Shown here: piece by piece, positions 21,301-31,744 of the stretch | Numbering within the stretch: position 1 is the first letter of the stretch | How the letters are laid out: every line of letters begins with the position of its first letter | DNA from: Pieris napi | Taxonomy: Eukaryota > Arthropoda > Insecta > Lepidoptera > Pieridae | Length of the DNA: 64,000 bases | Assembly (NCBI RefSeq): GCF_905475465.1 | Contig: NC_062235.1 | Coordinates: 5,404,001-5,468,000 of the forward strand | Direction: 5' to 3' | Made by a program: the position numbers and the translations under genes | Notes under the pieces: generated by a model | Told to the model about the DNA's origin: nothing | The model's input: only the letters and a program-made list of their open reading frames with translations | Databases searched by the model: none

Positions 21301-24300
21301 AACCCACCATGAACATGTATAGTGGTAATATTCTGGAATGCACGTATCAGGAATTATGACTTTTGAACGTAAAGGTGAAATAAGATATCTCTTTAATTTT
21401 CGGCTCAAATTTGTTATTATAAATAATTCCATTTAGCTAAGCCCTAAATAAGACACTACGGACATGTTATTGTTTGCTAATACATAACATAAAAATGGGA
21501 TTGGTGGGTAATACTAAAGCATAAAGTATTTTTTTTATCCTAAAAAAACATAAAGAAAAATGAACAGTCTACGTTTGCAAAAATGAAGATGGGTGACACT
21601 ACTGAAGGTGTCATTAATTCACTTTTTAATAGCTAAAGATTAAGGTGAATAATGATTTTATTGAATTTAATTCAAGGCTGAGATTTTGTATTTATTTGAA
21701 ATTTGTTTTGAAGTATTTATAAGTTTTTATAAGAATTACGTAATGTAAATTTTATACAGATATTATAATCCTTCTACCTATTCGGTTCTTAAATTTATTT
21801 TACAAATCGTGAATTTTGTCTAAATAATAACTTTATATTAAGACTAAACTTGTAGTAGTTTACAATATAACTATTCTATACAAAGGCGACCACAAGCATG
21901 ACATTTATTTTCCATACAAATGCACTTGTATGAATGGAATGAATACTTAAAAGTTCAAATCAAAATGTTTTTCTTGAGGGTAGACTAGAAGTAGAACCCG
22001 ATGTAACACTTGGAAATAGCAGGGCCAACGTAGCCAGCTAATGACGCGTAAGGAATAATGAAATTTTTATTATCAATTTATATACAGCGGACCTTGCAAT
22101 GCGTCGTAGCAGCAGAACAAAGAATATGAGGAAAGGAGATCGCTTCTTGTATCGCTCATCCAAGAGTAGGAAATTATGGACGAAGATAAAACTGGAGAGC
22201 ACGAAGAATGGTTGTACGCCCTGGCTGCCGTTCGCCAGAATCATTAATGCTGGTTGCCGCCCCATCTATTGCAAAGAAATACAAGTTGTTCATTTCGTAT
22301 CCTTCCACTACCGAAAATCCGCTATACCAATACTTTCATGTAGATTTTTTTCATAAATGTTTTACAAGAGAGAGTTTATGAAGGCTTTTTATCAAGCTTG
22401 CAGTTAGGCGCTGACGTAACGTAACGTTATGTAACCGTAACGTTCTCACTTATTTACAGTATCCTGCAGTCAAGTATTAAGACTAAACCAAGCCCCACTT
22501 CAGTTAAAATAACTCACCGATTCTTGTGCTTTTGGGTTGTAAATGTAAGCCATATGTATCGCTACTGCCGAATGAGCCATCATTATTAATAGCAGGATAA
22601 ATGATCTGAAATATTTATATACGACATTGAAAAATTTAAATATGCTAGTCTTAAAAATACATTAAAACTATACTAATAAAGGTTTATATGCATCAAATAA
22701 CACTTCAAATATGAACATTGTCCTAAATTGCCGATAAGCCATCCTACTAAATATCCTACCGAACCGTTCACCATTCTTCCTCGTTAGCAATTAACTAAAA
22801 GTGTACTCTCGATGACTCTAACAGCAGTTTTTTTTAATTTTAGCAATAGTTTTTTTAATTGACAACGACTGCTAGCCACAACGCTTGATATTTATTTCTT
22901 TCTAGAATAACTTAAATATTTTAAAAAGGATGTCTTACTTTATACCATGTATGGAGTTGAACCGGGACACAATGGTGTCTTCGTTGGGGTAAATATGAGT
23001 GAAGTTCTTGTAATTGCTAATAAGAGACCACGATAGTAGTAGCTGGTTGCCTTAAAACATATTGAGTTATAATTAACACACAGATTGCAGCACACACAAA
23101 AATATTAGGGCTTAAAAATAAAAAATAAAATTACCTTTGTTTGTCTTATCCCTAAAAATATCGTACAGCGTTCCGAGCACATTTGCCGCAAGCAGCGCGA
23201 TGCAGAGAGCTAAGAAAATATCGTCGGCAACATCACGCGGTACGCTCGGGGGTGTCTGCGCATCCTTGCAGTAATCCAGGCGTAGCATGGAAGCTTCTAA
23301 GCCATATTGAGACCTATGACAAACACACGTACATCTGTATCTTCATAAGAACAAAGTATTTCGTCGGCGTAAAAACGTATGGGCAAAGGTAATGATTATT
23401 ATGTGGAAACCCTATATGTATCGTTGCGATACAATATCAATTAATTTTATTCGTATTTAATAAATACCTTGTGATGTTATTAACGCACTGCTGGAATTGC
23501 TGTTTAGGGGACATTGGCGTGTTAGAAACGTCGATGCAGCTCGTGCTCAGGCACACTCCTCGATGTAGCTGTGTATGGTTGAACCGATATCTCGTATTGG
23601 AAGAAACCCACTAAAAATGGAATTATATAGAGTTTTTGTACAGTGATTAAATTGTAAATGAATATAGGGTACCTGTAGAAGTCTGTAAAGTTGGTTGTCA
23701 TTTGGTGCTGATAAGTGAAAGGAACCCAGGCAAAAAGTTCCATTCCTAACCAGGCACGCGTCATAATCGTCCAACTGGAATAGCCGTGGCATCGCGTAGT
23801 ATAAATCATCTGAAAATGATTTCAGCTATGTAATATGTTCATATTTGATTATGTTTATTCGTTCATAATTTTTAAAATCTACTATATAAAAATAAGTCGG
23901 GTTTTCCTTCCTGACGCTATAACTCCAGAACGCACGAACCGATCTCATTCGTTGGAAAGGTCTCGGGCTCCGTGAGGTTTATAGCAAAGAAAATTCAGGA
24001 AAATTTTCAACAGTAAAGCGCGATCATCAAACGAAATGATACATAAAATGATCCCATCTGGTGGCGAAACGGAGTTCGCCGAGTTTGCTAGTATACGTAT
24101 AAAAAAGGAAAAAAACATAAAAGGATTAAAATAAACTATGATAACGTCGGTATTAACAATAACAAATTACTTTCATATTAATATTTTTGGACAAAAACAT
24201 CTATTTTACATATTTCCTCATAGCGTACACGGTAAATCTTACAATTCATGATGTACCTATGTATGAATTATGTTTTTTTTTTATTAGAGTTCGAGTTCCG

Positions 24301-25551
24301 CGAAAGATATAAAAAATGTATTCCTCAGAATGAGCGACGCGTTTTATTTAACGTGGTATCACGTGGCTTTAAAAAAAATAAAAGAAAAGTTAAGGAAAAC
24401 TGATAGTGGCTGGACTGGTATTGGTATTTTAAAGTTGTTTGTTAGAAGATAGTAGCTTTTATATAGTTAATAAGATGTAGGTAGGTATGTTTAACAACTA
24501 CACAAAAATAATTATGAAAGAAACTATTCCGGAATGAGACTTATTTATATTCACATAATTACCACTTAGTGGTAGAACCGAGTTTTGAGATTAAGATACT
24601 TTATTATTGTATTTTTGTCTAATAGCAATAAATTCAACCAAAAACTAATAGGTACTCAACGGGCATCTGATCAAGTTAAAAATGTAATTCAGCGAAAAAT
24701 ACATCTCGTTCATAATCCTGCTTCGTATAGACGGCAGGAATCTTCAATAAAAATAAATAACTTACCAGTTATATCATTGACACTTTTCAAATGAGAAAAT
24801 TTCAACGTTTGTGAAATAGTGTTAGACTTCGAAGAATTATTTTTCTCTATTATTGCATTGATTTTATCGGGTATCCATTTTTGTGCACTGGACTTGTTGG
24901 ATAAGAAAATCTGTTCTGGACAGACATCATTCTGATCTAAAATGAAAAAAACACCCAAAAAAGTTATATCGAAATTACTCAAATAACAGATATCAATTTT
25001 TAATCACCAATTGCATAGCAATGCCTGGTGTAAACCTCAATTATTTACATCTTGTAAATAATGAATTTATACGTTATTTATAAAATCTGTGTAAGCATTA
25101 TTATCTATAAATATTAATATTTTTGTGTTTGCGTTTCCCCATTTTTAAAACTAAGTACGTATTACATTGTATTGCGGTGCTGTTTATTTGTAGCCCACAA
25201 AGTCTCTGTAAAGGCTTTCGAGAGTTCTTAAAGCTATTTTGACGTAGACGAACGAATGCCTGAACTAAAGTGCACAATTACATTCATTACTATTCCATAT
25301 ACGACATTGGACTAACAGTGTCCTTTCTACAGTACAATTGCTAGGGATTTTAAGCCGTACCGTCCTATAAATTAGGAAATAAAAGCTGCTTTCCAAATGG
25401 GATATTTCCCATATCGAACCATGGAACCCTCGGTACTAGACATAACATAGTCAAATAGGTATATTCAAAAAAATAGCCCTTAAAAGAAACACATACCATT
25501 CAACGTTGCCTCTACCACAGTTAATATCACTAACAACAGCCACTTAACCAT
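18384..25551 (-). CDS. nrf-6: nrf-6-like multipass acyltransferase, copy B (14 exons, 668 aa)
   Basis: Tandem duplicate of copy A. Exons (minus strand): 25497-25551, 24766-24936, 23673-23809, 23468-23610, 23135-23313, 22939-23050, 22518-22605, 22093-22265, 21147-21332, 20606-20785, 19824-19974, 19309-19486, 18651-18793, 18384-18494. They sum to 2007 nt with an open frame throughout. It carries the signal peptide (MVKWLLLVILTVVEATLN), the Cys-rich NRF domain (RGVCLSTSC) and the acyltransferase domain ending LVELPVQKFLRASLGI. Differences from A include one fewer codon in exon 2 (KSNTIS versus KSSIVIS) and, near the NGSQG motif, ANGSQGVQPFF instead of TNGSQGVQTFF. The T-to-P change sits in the family's conserved (D)TFF motif and could alter activity. 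Introns carry a Helitron (intron 2) and a LINE tail (intron 9). Confidence 0.87.
20060..20473 (-). other. Unassigned 137-codon open frame in intron 10 of copy B
   Basis: Exact positional and length counterpart of 6343-6756. It keeps the reading frame and both boundary stops, with substitutions such as YARKAL to YGRTAL. The lack of frameshifts over 414 bp between copies is notable because the flanking intron has small indels; very recent duplication could also explain it. Function unknown. Confidence 0.4.
20868..21056 (-). mobile_element. LINE 3'-tail insertion, copy B only
   Basis: About 190 bp interrupts sequence that is continuous in copy A near 7140-7150. It contains AAGGCAACGGGCGGACTTAT and CTAACAAGCGATTTCTTCCA, also present in a related fragment at 52640-52760. 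It is minus-strand by analogy. It lies in intron 9, about 90 bases from exon 9 (21147). Confidence 0.65.
23878..24091. mobile_element. Non-autonomous Helitron, 214 bp, with exact empty site in copy A
   Basis: Begins TCTACTATATAAAAATAAGT and ends in a GC-rich hairpin followed by CTAG. It is inserted exactly between A and T: copy A reads AAAA|TATACG (12744-12753 region), copy B reads AAAA-element-TATACG. TC start, CTAG end, subterminal hairpin (GGCGAAACGGAGTTCGCC, 24062-24079), no target duplication and A/T insertion are the Helitron hallmarks. The element body (CTGACGCTATAACTCCAG; CGCACGAACCGATCTC) resembles abundant lepidopteran Helitrons. No coding capacity. Confidence 0.9.
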
Positions 25552-25617
25552 CTTAAAAGTAACGCGTGGTTACTGCAATCACGCGAACTTACGACTCAAT
25601 TCTATGACCTCGTCCAG

Positions 25618-25629
25618 TTTTATATAAAG
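25618..25629 (-). promoter_or_regulatory. TATA box of nrf-6-like copy B
   Basis: TATATAAAA on the minus strand about 70 bases upstream of the start codon at 25551. It has a better consensus than in copies 0 and A (TATATAC). Upstream of about 25665 copy B has unique DNA, so its expression could differ from the other copies. Confidence 0.55.
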
Positions 25630-25819
25630 TCAAGATTAACTTAAAAATTTATTGTAATTACATACCTCGATAAAAAATAATTTTAAGATTCTTTTAATAA
25701 GAGTATATTCAGGCTTTTTTATAAGAGTGGGCATAAATAACATATTACTTAAAGACATTAACTTGTATTGAGAAATATTCAAAATTAACTAGGTACTAAA
25801 AAACTTTTTCTTATTTGTT

Positions 25820-26155
25820 ATTATTACCGGTTATTGCAATACGTACAATTATTACCTATATAAAAAGAATGCATAGCATTCTGATTTTGTCACTCTTGAC
25901 ATTTCTATTGTACTATAATTTAACTGCAAAACAAATATTTCCAAACATAAAATTACCTATGTAATGTAAAGAACTCAGAGAGACATTTCCAATTTTATTA
26001 TTTTTTAATCAGTTTTTGCAATAATTACTTACAATTATTAAACTAAGAATTCTCTTTCATTCCCATAGCATTCTGATTATCACTTTTGCCATTTGCTATA
26101 ATTTAACTGGAAAACAAATATTTCCAACCATGAAATTACCGATGTATTTTAATAA
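25820..26155. repeat. Diverged tandem duplication, unit about 185 bp
   Basis: Blocks CATAGCATTCTGATT and ATAATTTAACTG-AAAACAAATATTTCC occur at 25872-25945 and again at 26064-26130, in the same order. AT-rich, non-coding. No gene seen from 25670 to 26550. Confidence 0.6.
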
Positions 26156-26556
26156 TCTATTGTATATATGCCGATCAAATGCGTGGCTGGTGGCGTGACT
26201 AGTCGTGAACGTATCTTCTTTGCTGGGGGTGGGCATCCCTAGTACATATATAACTTTGTTTGTTTTCCTATCATGCAGGGCTCTGATAGGATGAACAGTT
26301 AATACCCTAGCTACTCGTGGGAACACCATGGAACTTAGTACGAATATCTTCCAAAATTGGACGGAGACGTGGCTCGCCACCTGCCACATTACGTTTCGCG
26401 AAGGGGCGAGCAGCACGCGGAGAGCCGTTTTGCTACCTTTAATGTGTGAGGGGGAATGGATAAGAAAATAAGTGAGTTGTGCGATATGATGTGTGAAAGG
26501 CATATGACGTATTGTGTCTGTGTGTGAATGAGAAAGCTGAAGCAAAAGCGATGTGA

Positions 26557-26611
26557 GTCCACAAAGCCCGAACTTCCTGACCATTAGGCAGCAAGTTCGG
26601 GCTTTGTGGAC
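26557..26611. repeat. Perfect 19-bp hairpin with 17-base loop
   Basis: GTCCACAAAGCCCGAACTT at 26557-26575 is the exact reverse complement of 26593-26611. It sits just upstream of the LINE remnant at 26640 and may be an inverted junction inside that element. Confidence 0.85.
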
Positions 26612-26639
26612 CCGAATCAAGTCAGGGATGCCCTAGCAG

Positions 26640-27620
26640 CTGCTTTCATCCTTTCTGCGCGTACTTACGAAGAAAGGGTTATGAGTGTGTAAATTTTAGG
26701 ATTCCTCTGGATCAGGTTAAAAGTGGCTCTAATATGACTTTTTATTGTTGGAGTATATGCTCCAACCGACACAGGTATGGTGAGCACCCAAAGTGTCCAA
26801 CAAGAAATAAAAGAGTTTTGTCATAGATACTATGTGCAAAATTAAGGAGAATGAGAATATTTTTATGTTAGGGGATTTAGGTAATTTCAGCGATCCAAGA
26901 GTGAATGATAATGGAAGGAAATTTCTGGATATGTGTTTAAATAAAAAAAATTGCGTGACAAACACTAGGTTTGATGATAAGAATATTCATATGAAAACCT
27001 GGGAAAGACGAGATAGGATAAGTGTGACTTTGCAATACTAGACGAAAGGTTAAGGAAATGGGTGGCATGCTTAAACACACCGACGTTTAATTGAAGATAT
27101 CTCGTAATAAAAATCTATTCTATAAACAGGGTATGACAATGATATAGAAAGACAAATAGTGAATGCTAGGATAGAGTAAATGAAGCGTTGTATTTCTTTG
27201 CGTGTAGCCCATAAACCTCAAACGAGGCTCGGATACAGTGATTTTTGGGTGTGGCAGAGAAATAATGAAAATATTATAAACGCCGTAGGAATGAGAGGGT
27301 TAAGAAGTATGTGTGGTATAACATTCCGTAATATCATAATATTCAGTAATAGTGAGCAGTAGGTTAAAAGAGGACGTAGTGACAAGGAAATGAAAGAATG
27401 TGAACCGTGGATGGTGAAGTCCGATTGGGTAGGCCTTGTCGTACATACCTGGATCTAATCCAGTTTGTACTAGAGAAGGGACTTGTACCTACAACTGACT
27501 GGTATACATGGTAAATGTCATGAAAATGGATGAGAGAGGTATGTCAGGACTCAGAACCGTAGTATGTGGAGATCCGTGGTGACTGGCTACCCCTTCGGGA
27601 AAAAGGCGTGAAGGTAATAT
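26640..27620 (+). pseudogene. Degenerate LINE (endonuclease and RT C-terminal pieces)
   Basis: Plus-strand fragments in several frames. Endonuclease: VGVYAPTDTG near 26745-26775, FMLGDLGNFSD, GRKFLDMCLNKK and CVTNTRFDDKNIHMKTWERR (26840-27020). RT C-terminus: DFWVWQRNNENIINAVGMRG then RSMCGITFRN (27240-27340), and a terminal GYPFGKKA-like motif near 27583-27612. The RT catalytic core between them is missing. Stops and frameshifts show it is long dead. This LINE type (W-V-W-Q-x-x-N-E-x-x-I-N-A-V) is common in Lepidoptera and unrelated to the CR1-like copies elsewhere in the window. Confidence 0.72.
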
Positions 27621-28270
27621 TTGAAGGGATTGACAAACTTAATCCCCAGATCCGTCTTTAAACAGAAAAGCTGTTTTGGTTAAAAGCGTGTTGAACTCAA
27701 AACCTCTTCGTTCGGGTTTTTCGAATCTACGTTTCGGCTTCTTATACATATATATATATATATATGTATGTATGTATATACCTTATATACCTGTATATAG
27801 GTAGTGATTTGGGTGCAATGTTGTCCGATGAATAGATATCAAAATATAAACTTAAATATCTCAAAAACGCCTGTGTTTTTTGTTATTTTTATTTAAAACG
27901 AGGCAAACAGTTTTGCGTTACAAAAAAATAATTGTTCTTAAATTTATTATTAATAAATAAATATTTTCGTTTGAGTTCAGGGGCTAATTTAAAAACTTAT
28001 TTAACCTAAATTTTTGTTGAGAGTGTCCTACTGTGTTAGTATATTCTACTCTGACCTACTGTAAAGTAATCTGTGCTCTCGGGTCTGTGAAGTTGTGATC
28101 TATGACTATGAAGTGTGAAGTGTCAAGTGTTCATGAAGCTTTTGAGTTAAGCAGCTATACTTTATACAAATTACAATTTACAATTGCCAATTGGTGTAAA
28201 GTCAGGGATCAGAAGCGATAATTTCCATTTTATAATATCAATATATAGACAGATTCCTGAACAAACTGGA
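27621..28270. other. AT-rich gap with microsatellite; upstream region of the zinc-finger gene
   Basis: Includes a (TA)n/(TATG)n microsatellite at about 27748-27780. The last part should hold the promoter and 5' UTR of the gene starting at 28277, but no clear core motif is seen. The frame is open upstream to about 28184 but has no earlier in-frame ATG. Confidence 0.5.
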
Positions 28271-28276
28271 AAAAAG

Positions 28277-31121
28277 ATGAGCGGTGCTACTGTTTTGAAG
28301 CTAGAAATGGATTCTGATTTGTGTGGGGTATGTGGCTGCAGCGGAGAGCTAATGACACCAGAAGAATATGATGCTTCTGAGTTACCACAAGTGCCGCTCA
28401 GAAGTATGCTTTTGCAGATTAATAACCATAAGGTACAATAATATTATGTCTATAATTTCCAGGCAGACTAAAATAAATCTAACTATCCTTTTGCCTCTTT
28501 ATTTCCCGAAATCAATTCAAAAGTTTTATAAAAATTGAAGTTTGCAGAGAAAATAAACAGTCAAAACATTCTCATTACATTTTTACTCTGAAATTTCTAG
28601 GTAATACCAGAAGGTAGACTCTGTTCAAGCTGTATTAGAAGAGCTGTTGATGCCTATCAGTTTAGTTCAGCCCTATCAGCCAAAGGTACTCCGTCTTTAA
28701 GTGATAAAGTTAGGCTTCTTCGAAAAAGACTCCTGGAACTTACTCAGGTACAGATATATTGGTATAAATAAAATTGAATTAAGTTGCTGAAGTTTTATAT
28801 CTTCACTTACCTTAAGTGTATATTCCAATTGCTGTGACACTTGATTATTATATTATGCTGTTGTTGGTTACATGAAAATTTTATCAGACACTCATCCCTA
28901 TTTGCCTGATTAAATATGCTGTAAAAAGGCTTACAACACTTTTATTATTCCAGAAAATAGATGTGTTCATAGTAGTAGGCGGCCAAAACAAAGAGTCAGG
29001 TGCAATGTATAATGAAGATGACATTATCATGGTTGATCGCGATGCACTGGCTTCGGCAGCAGCTTTTGATACTGATGACCTGGAAAAAGTTAAGAATGCA
29101 GCAGGGGAGTCTGTCTACCAGTGCACAGTTTGTCCAATGTCATTTGAGGTCTGGTTAATTTATTTATGAGTGATCCTTTAATATTTTCTTTTCAAAGTAA
29201 TTATCAGCACTTATACCTTAATCATTCTTTTCTGAATGTCACATATAATTAATTTTTCAGGTGGCTAGTGAATACCGGAGTCATGTGAACAGTCATGGAA
29301 GCAGTGCAAGGCATTCTTGCTGGACATGTGGGGCCCAATTCACATCATTAGAGGCTTTTCAGGATCACACCTTATTGCATCGTGTTCAGGCTAACAATCA
29401 GGTTACGAATTTAAAGTGTAATGAGTTAGAACTAGGTACATCTATTCTTTTTTATATGATCTCTGTTAATCTTCAGAACATTTTTTTTTTTTTCAATTAT
29501 AATATATAAGTAATATCTGGTCCATATACTACTTTAAAATAAAATTAGGCCTTGACTGAGTTGAGATGGTGGCTCCTTTAGGACATAACATGCCTCCTTC
29601 AGCATCCCTTTAAAGTACCCAGTATTATGCCAAATAAAAACTACATCATTTTATTATTTATTTACTTCCTCTTTTACTGTCCATAGTCTGCAATTTACAT
29701 TTTATGTTAATATATTTGTATGGTAATTGAAGATTACATTAATTAACATACATGTGTAAGTATGGAGTAATATATCTTTCATAATTCTTCTTTAGTTACC
29801 TCACAGGTCTGCCAAGAAGCTACAATTATTTTGGTAAACAAATATTCAGTATACTAATCTAGAACTCATTAATTTACAGCTAGTAAATTGTTGTCCGGTA
29901 TGCGAAGAAACATTCTCATCCCAGTCAGAGTTAGGTGCGCATGCAAGAGCAGTGCATACCAGCGGTATCAGTGTTTGTGAAGTATGCTCAAGTGCAGTTC
30001 CAGTAGATGAATTACCAGCCCACCGTCTGGCTCATAGACAGGCTGACCGCTTTCTATGTGGCTATGATCTCTGTATATTACGGTTTCCTACAAGGTAACC
30101 TTAACAGGTTTCTATAACATTTTAAACTATTTTTAAGAAACAAGTTTTTGTAAAAAATTATAAATGCAAATATATCCTCTTTTAGTTTAATATCAGACTA
30201 CAATGCTCACTGCTTAACATTTCCTGATTAATTCATGTTTTTAAATGATATATTTAGGAGTGACTTAATGTCTCACATACGATCATGCCATGCGGGTGCC
30301 GCGGGCCCTGACGTGAGTATCGACAAACCTCAAGGTGGGCAATCTGATGGGGCAACAGGCCAAACTTCTAGGACAATGGGGCATACTGGAGATTCGGGAA
30401 GTAGCGAACGAATTGTGCCTTGCGCTAACTGCGATCGAATGTATGTATCTTGTATATCTTTATGAAATTGCATGTGTGACACACATTAAGTTAATTTATA
30501 AAAATTTCTTTTATATAAATTACAGTTCAATAGTCGTTTCGGAGATCCATGGATCCATGTTTTATTTTGAAATCTTAAGAATTTTGAAAACCTTTTACTA
30601 TTACTTTACTTAGCCAAGAAAAGTATATTCTTTAAATTTATTAAGTATATGTAATAATATGTAGAATGCTTTTTCTTAACTCACAGGTTCGGATCGGTCG
30701 CGGCCATGAAGCGACACGCACGTGTTCATCGGCGCGAAGAAACGCAACAGGTTTTTATCAATTAATTTTCTATTCAATATTATCAAAACCTTTATTAATT
30801 AACAAAAGAATCTCCAATCATACTCACGTAACATGGTCGTTTAACTTAACTCAAAAGAAGTTAAATCGTTTGTATACTATTACATTGTTCAGTAGTCCAC
30901 TAACTTCTCTGAAAAATGACAAAAATATGAACTACGATCGCGATTCAATCGACGATTAAAAGTTGGAAAAATTGTAATAAAAATCTATCCATAGAAAATA
31001 GTTAAAATAATGTATATTGTTTTAGGACGAGGAATGGGTGGCACCTACTGGAGTCAGTAGAGATGTTGAATATCTTGAATTTGAGACCCTGGATGACCTC
31101 CGGGACTATCCCATGGAGTAA
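28277..31121 (+). CDS. ZAD-domain C2H2 zinc-finger protein (8 exons, 398 aa)
   Basis: Likely nuclear DNA-binding transcription factor of the arthropod-expanded ZAD family. Exons: 28277-28432, 28601-28747, 28954-29148, 29261-29401, 29880-30094, 30258-30440, 30687-30750, 31026-31121 (1197 nt, phases consistent). Residues about 16-80 form the ZAD, with Zn ligands in CGVCG and LCSSC. Six C2H2 fingers follow: YQCTVCPMSFEV..H-x3-H, HSCWTCGAQF, NCCPVCEETF, SVCEVCSSAV, FLCGYDLC (x4 spacing) and VPCANCDRMF. Fingers 1, 5 and 6 are split by introns. The C-terminus is acidic (EYLEFETLDDLRDYPME). The start is the first ATG in the open frame, with A at -3. The exon 7 donor (GTTTTT) is weak. It converges on ALKBH7. 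The orthologue name is not assigned. Confidence 0.9.
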
Positions 31122-31237
31122 ATCTGATTGAACCTAGACACCTATATAATGTTTTTGTTGCTGTAAAAAAAGAGAATTGTCTTCCTACCGACATTGAATA
31201 ATAGGGTAAAAATGGTATTTCACCCCCTGTATTTAAA

Positions 31238-31243
31238 AATAAA
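31238..31243 (+). terminator. Candidate polyadenylation signal for the zinc-finger gene
   Basis: AATAAA 117 bases after the stop codon (31121). Another AATAAA lies near 31563, so alternative 3' ends are possible. The 3' UTR runs toward the convergent ALKBH7 gene. Confidence 0.5.
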
Positions 31244-31744
31244 TATTAAGCATATTTTTTTCCAAAACTTGCGGCACATCATAGTGAATTATTCTTTGCA
31301 TCAATGTTGGAATTTTATTTTACCCCCACCATCTTGGAAGCCCCCAAATATATGATTCTAGATAATTGTGAACATTAAATTCCTTTTATCTTTAACTATG
31401 TATAAATATAATAAATCATAGGTGTATGAATAATAATGTTTGACAAGACAGGGGTTAAAAATATTTTTTTGAAAAAAATTTAATAAATAATATAACTATA
31501 AGGATAATCTATCTATATAATTAGTTCAAATTTATCACAGACAATTTTATAAAAACTTAGTCAATAAAGTGCCAACTTTATGAGATTTGGTAGTTTGGAA
31601 CTACTATTACAAATCTATGGCAGTACATATATTCACATGTATTAATAGACATTAATTTATCTGAAAAATTTCACTGTAATTTCAAGGTCTTCCTTATAAA
31701 ATAAGATAAAGAGTCTTAAGTAGTACTAAGGATGAGTAGATTTT

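Larger units (their letters stand above)
1..25665. repeat. Tandem segmental duplication carrying nrf-6-like genes (two full units plus a partial third)
   Basis: The sequence at 1-14537 repeats almost base for base at 14538-25465, and its first ~200 bases recur again at 25466-25665. Each junction contains exon 1 and the TATA region of an nrf-6-like gene. Unit 1 is about 14.5 kb and unit 2 about 10.9 kb. The difference comes mainly from a 2.6 kb LINE at 9888-12490, a nested LINE copy at 860-1904 and smaller insertions. Homology upstream of the third exon 1 ends near 25665, where unique DNA begins, so this is the right edge of the array. The high identity, introns included, implies recent unequal crossing-over. 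The left edge is outside the window. Confidence 0.93.

Noticed and set aside
26096..26620. 174-codon minus-strand frame (MIRVHKARTCCLMVRKF...)
   Set aside because: It is antisense to the plus-strand LINE remnant, includes the hairpin arm at 26593-26611 and has no domain or splice context.
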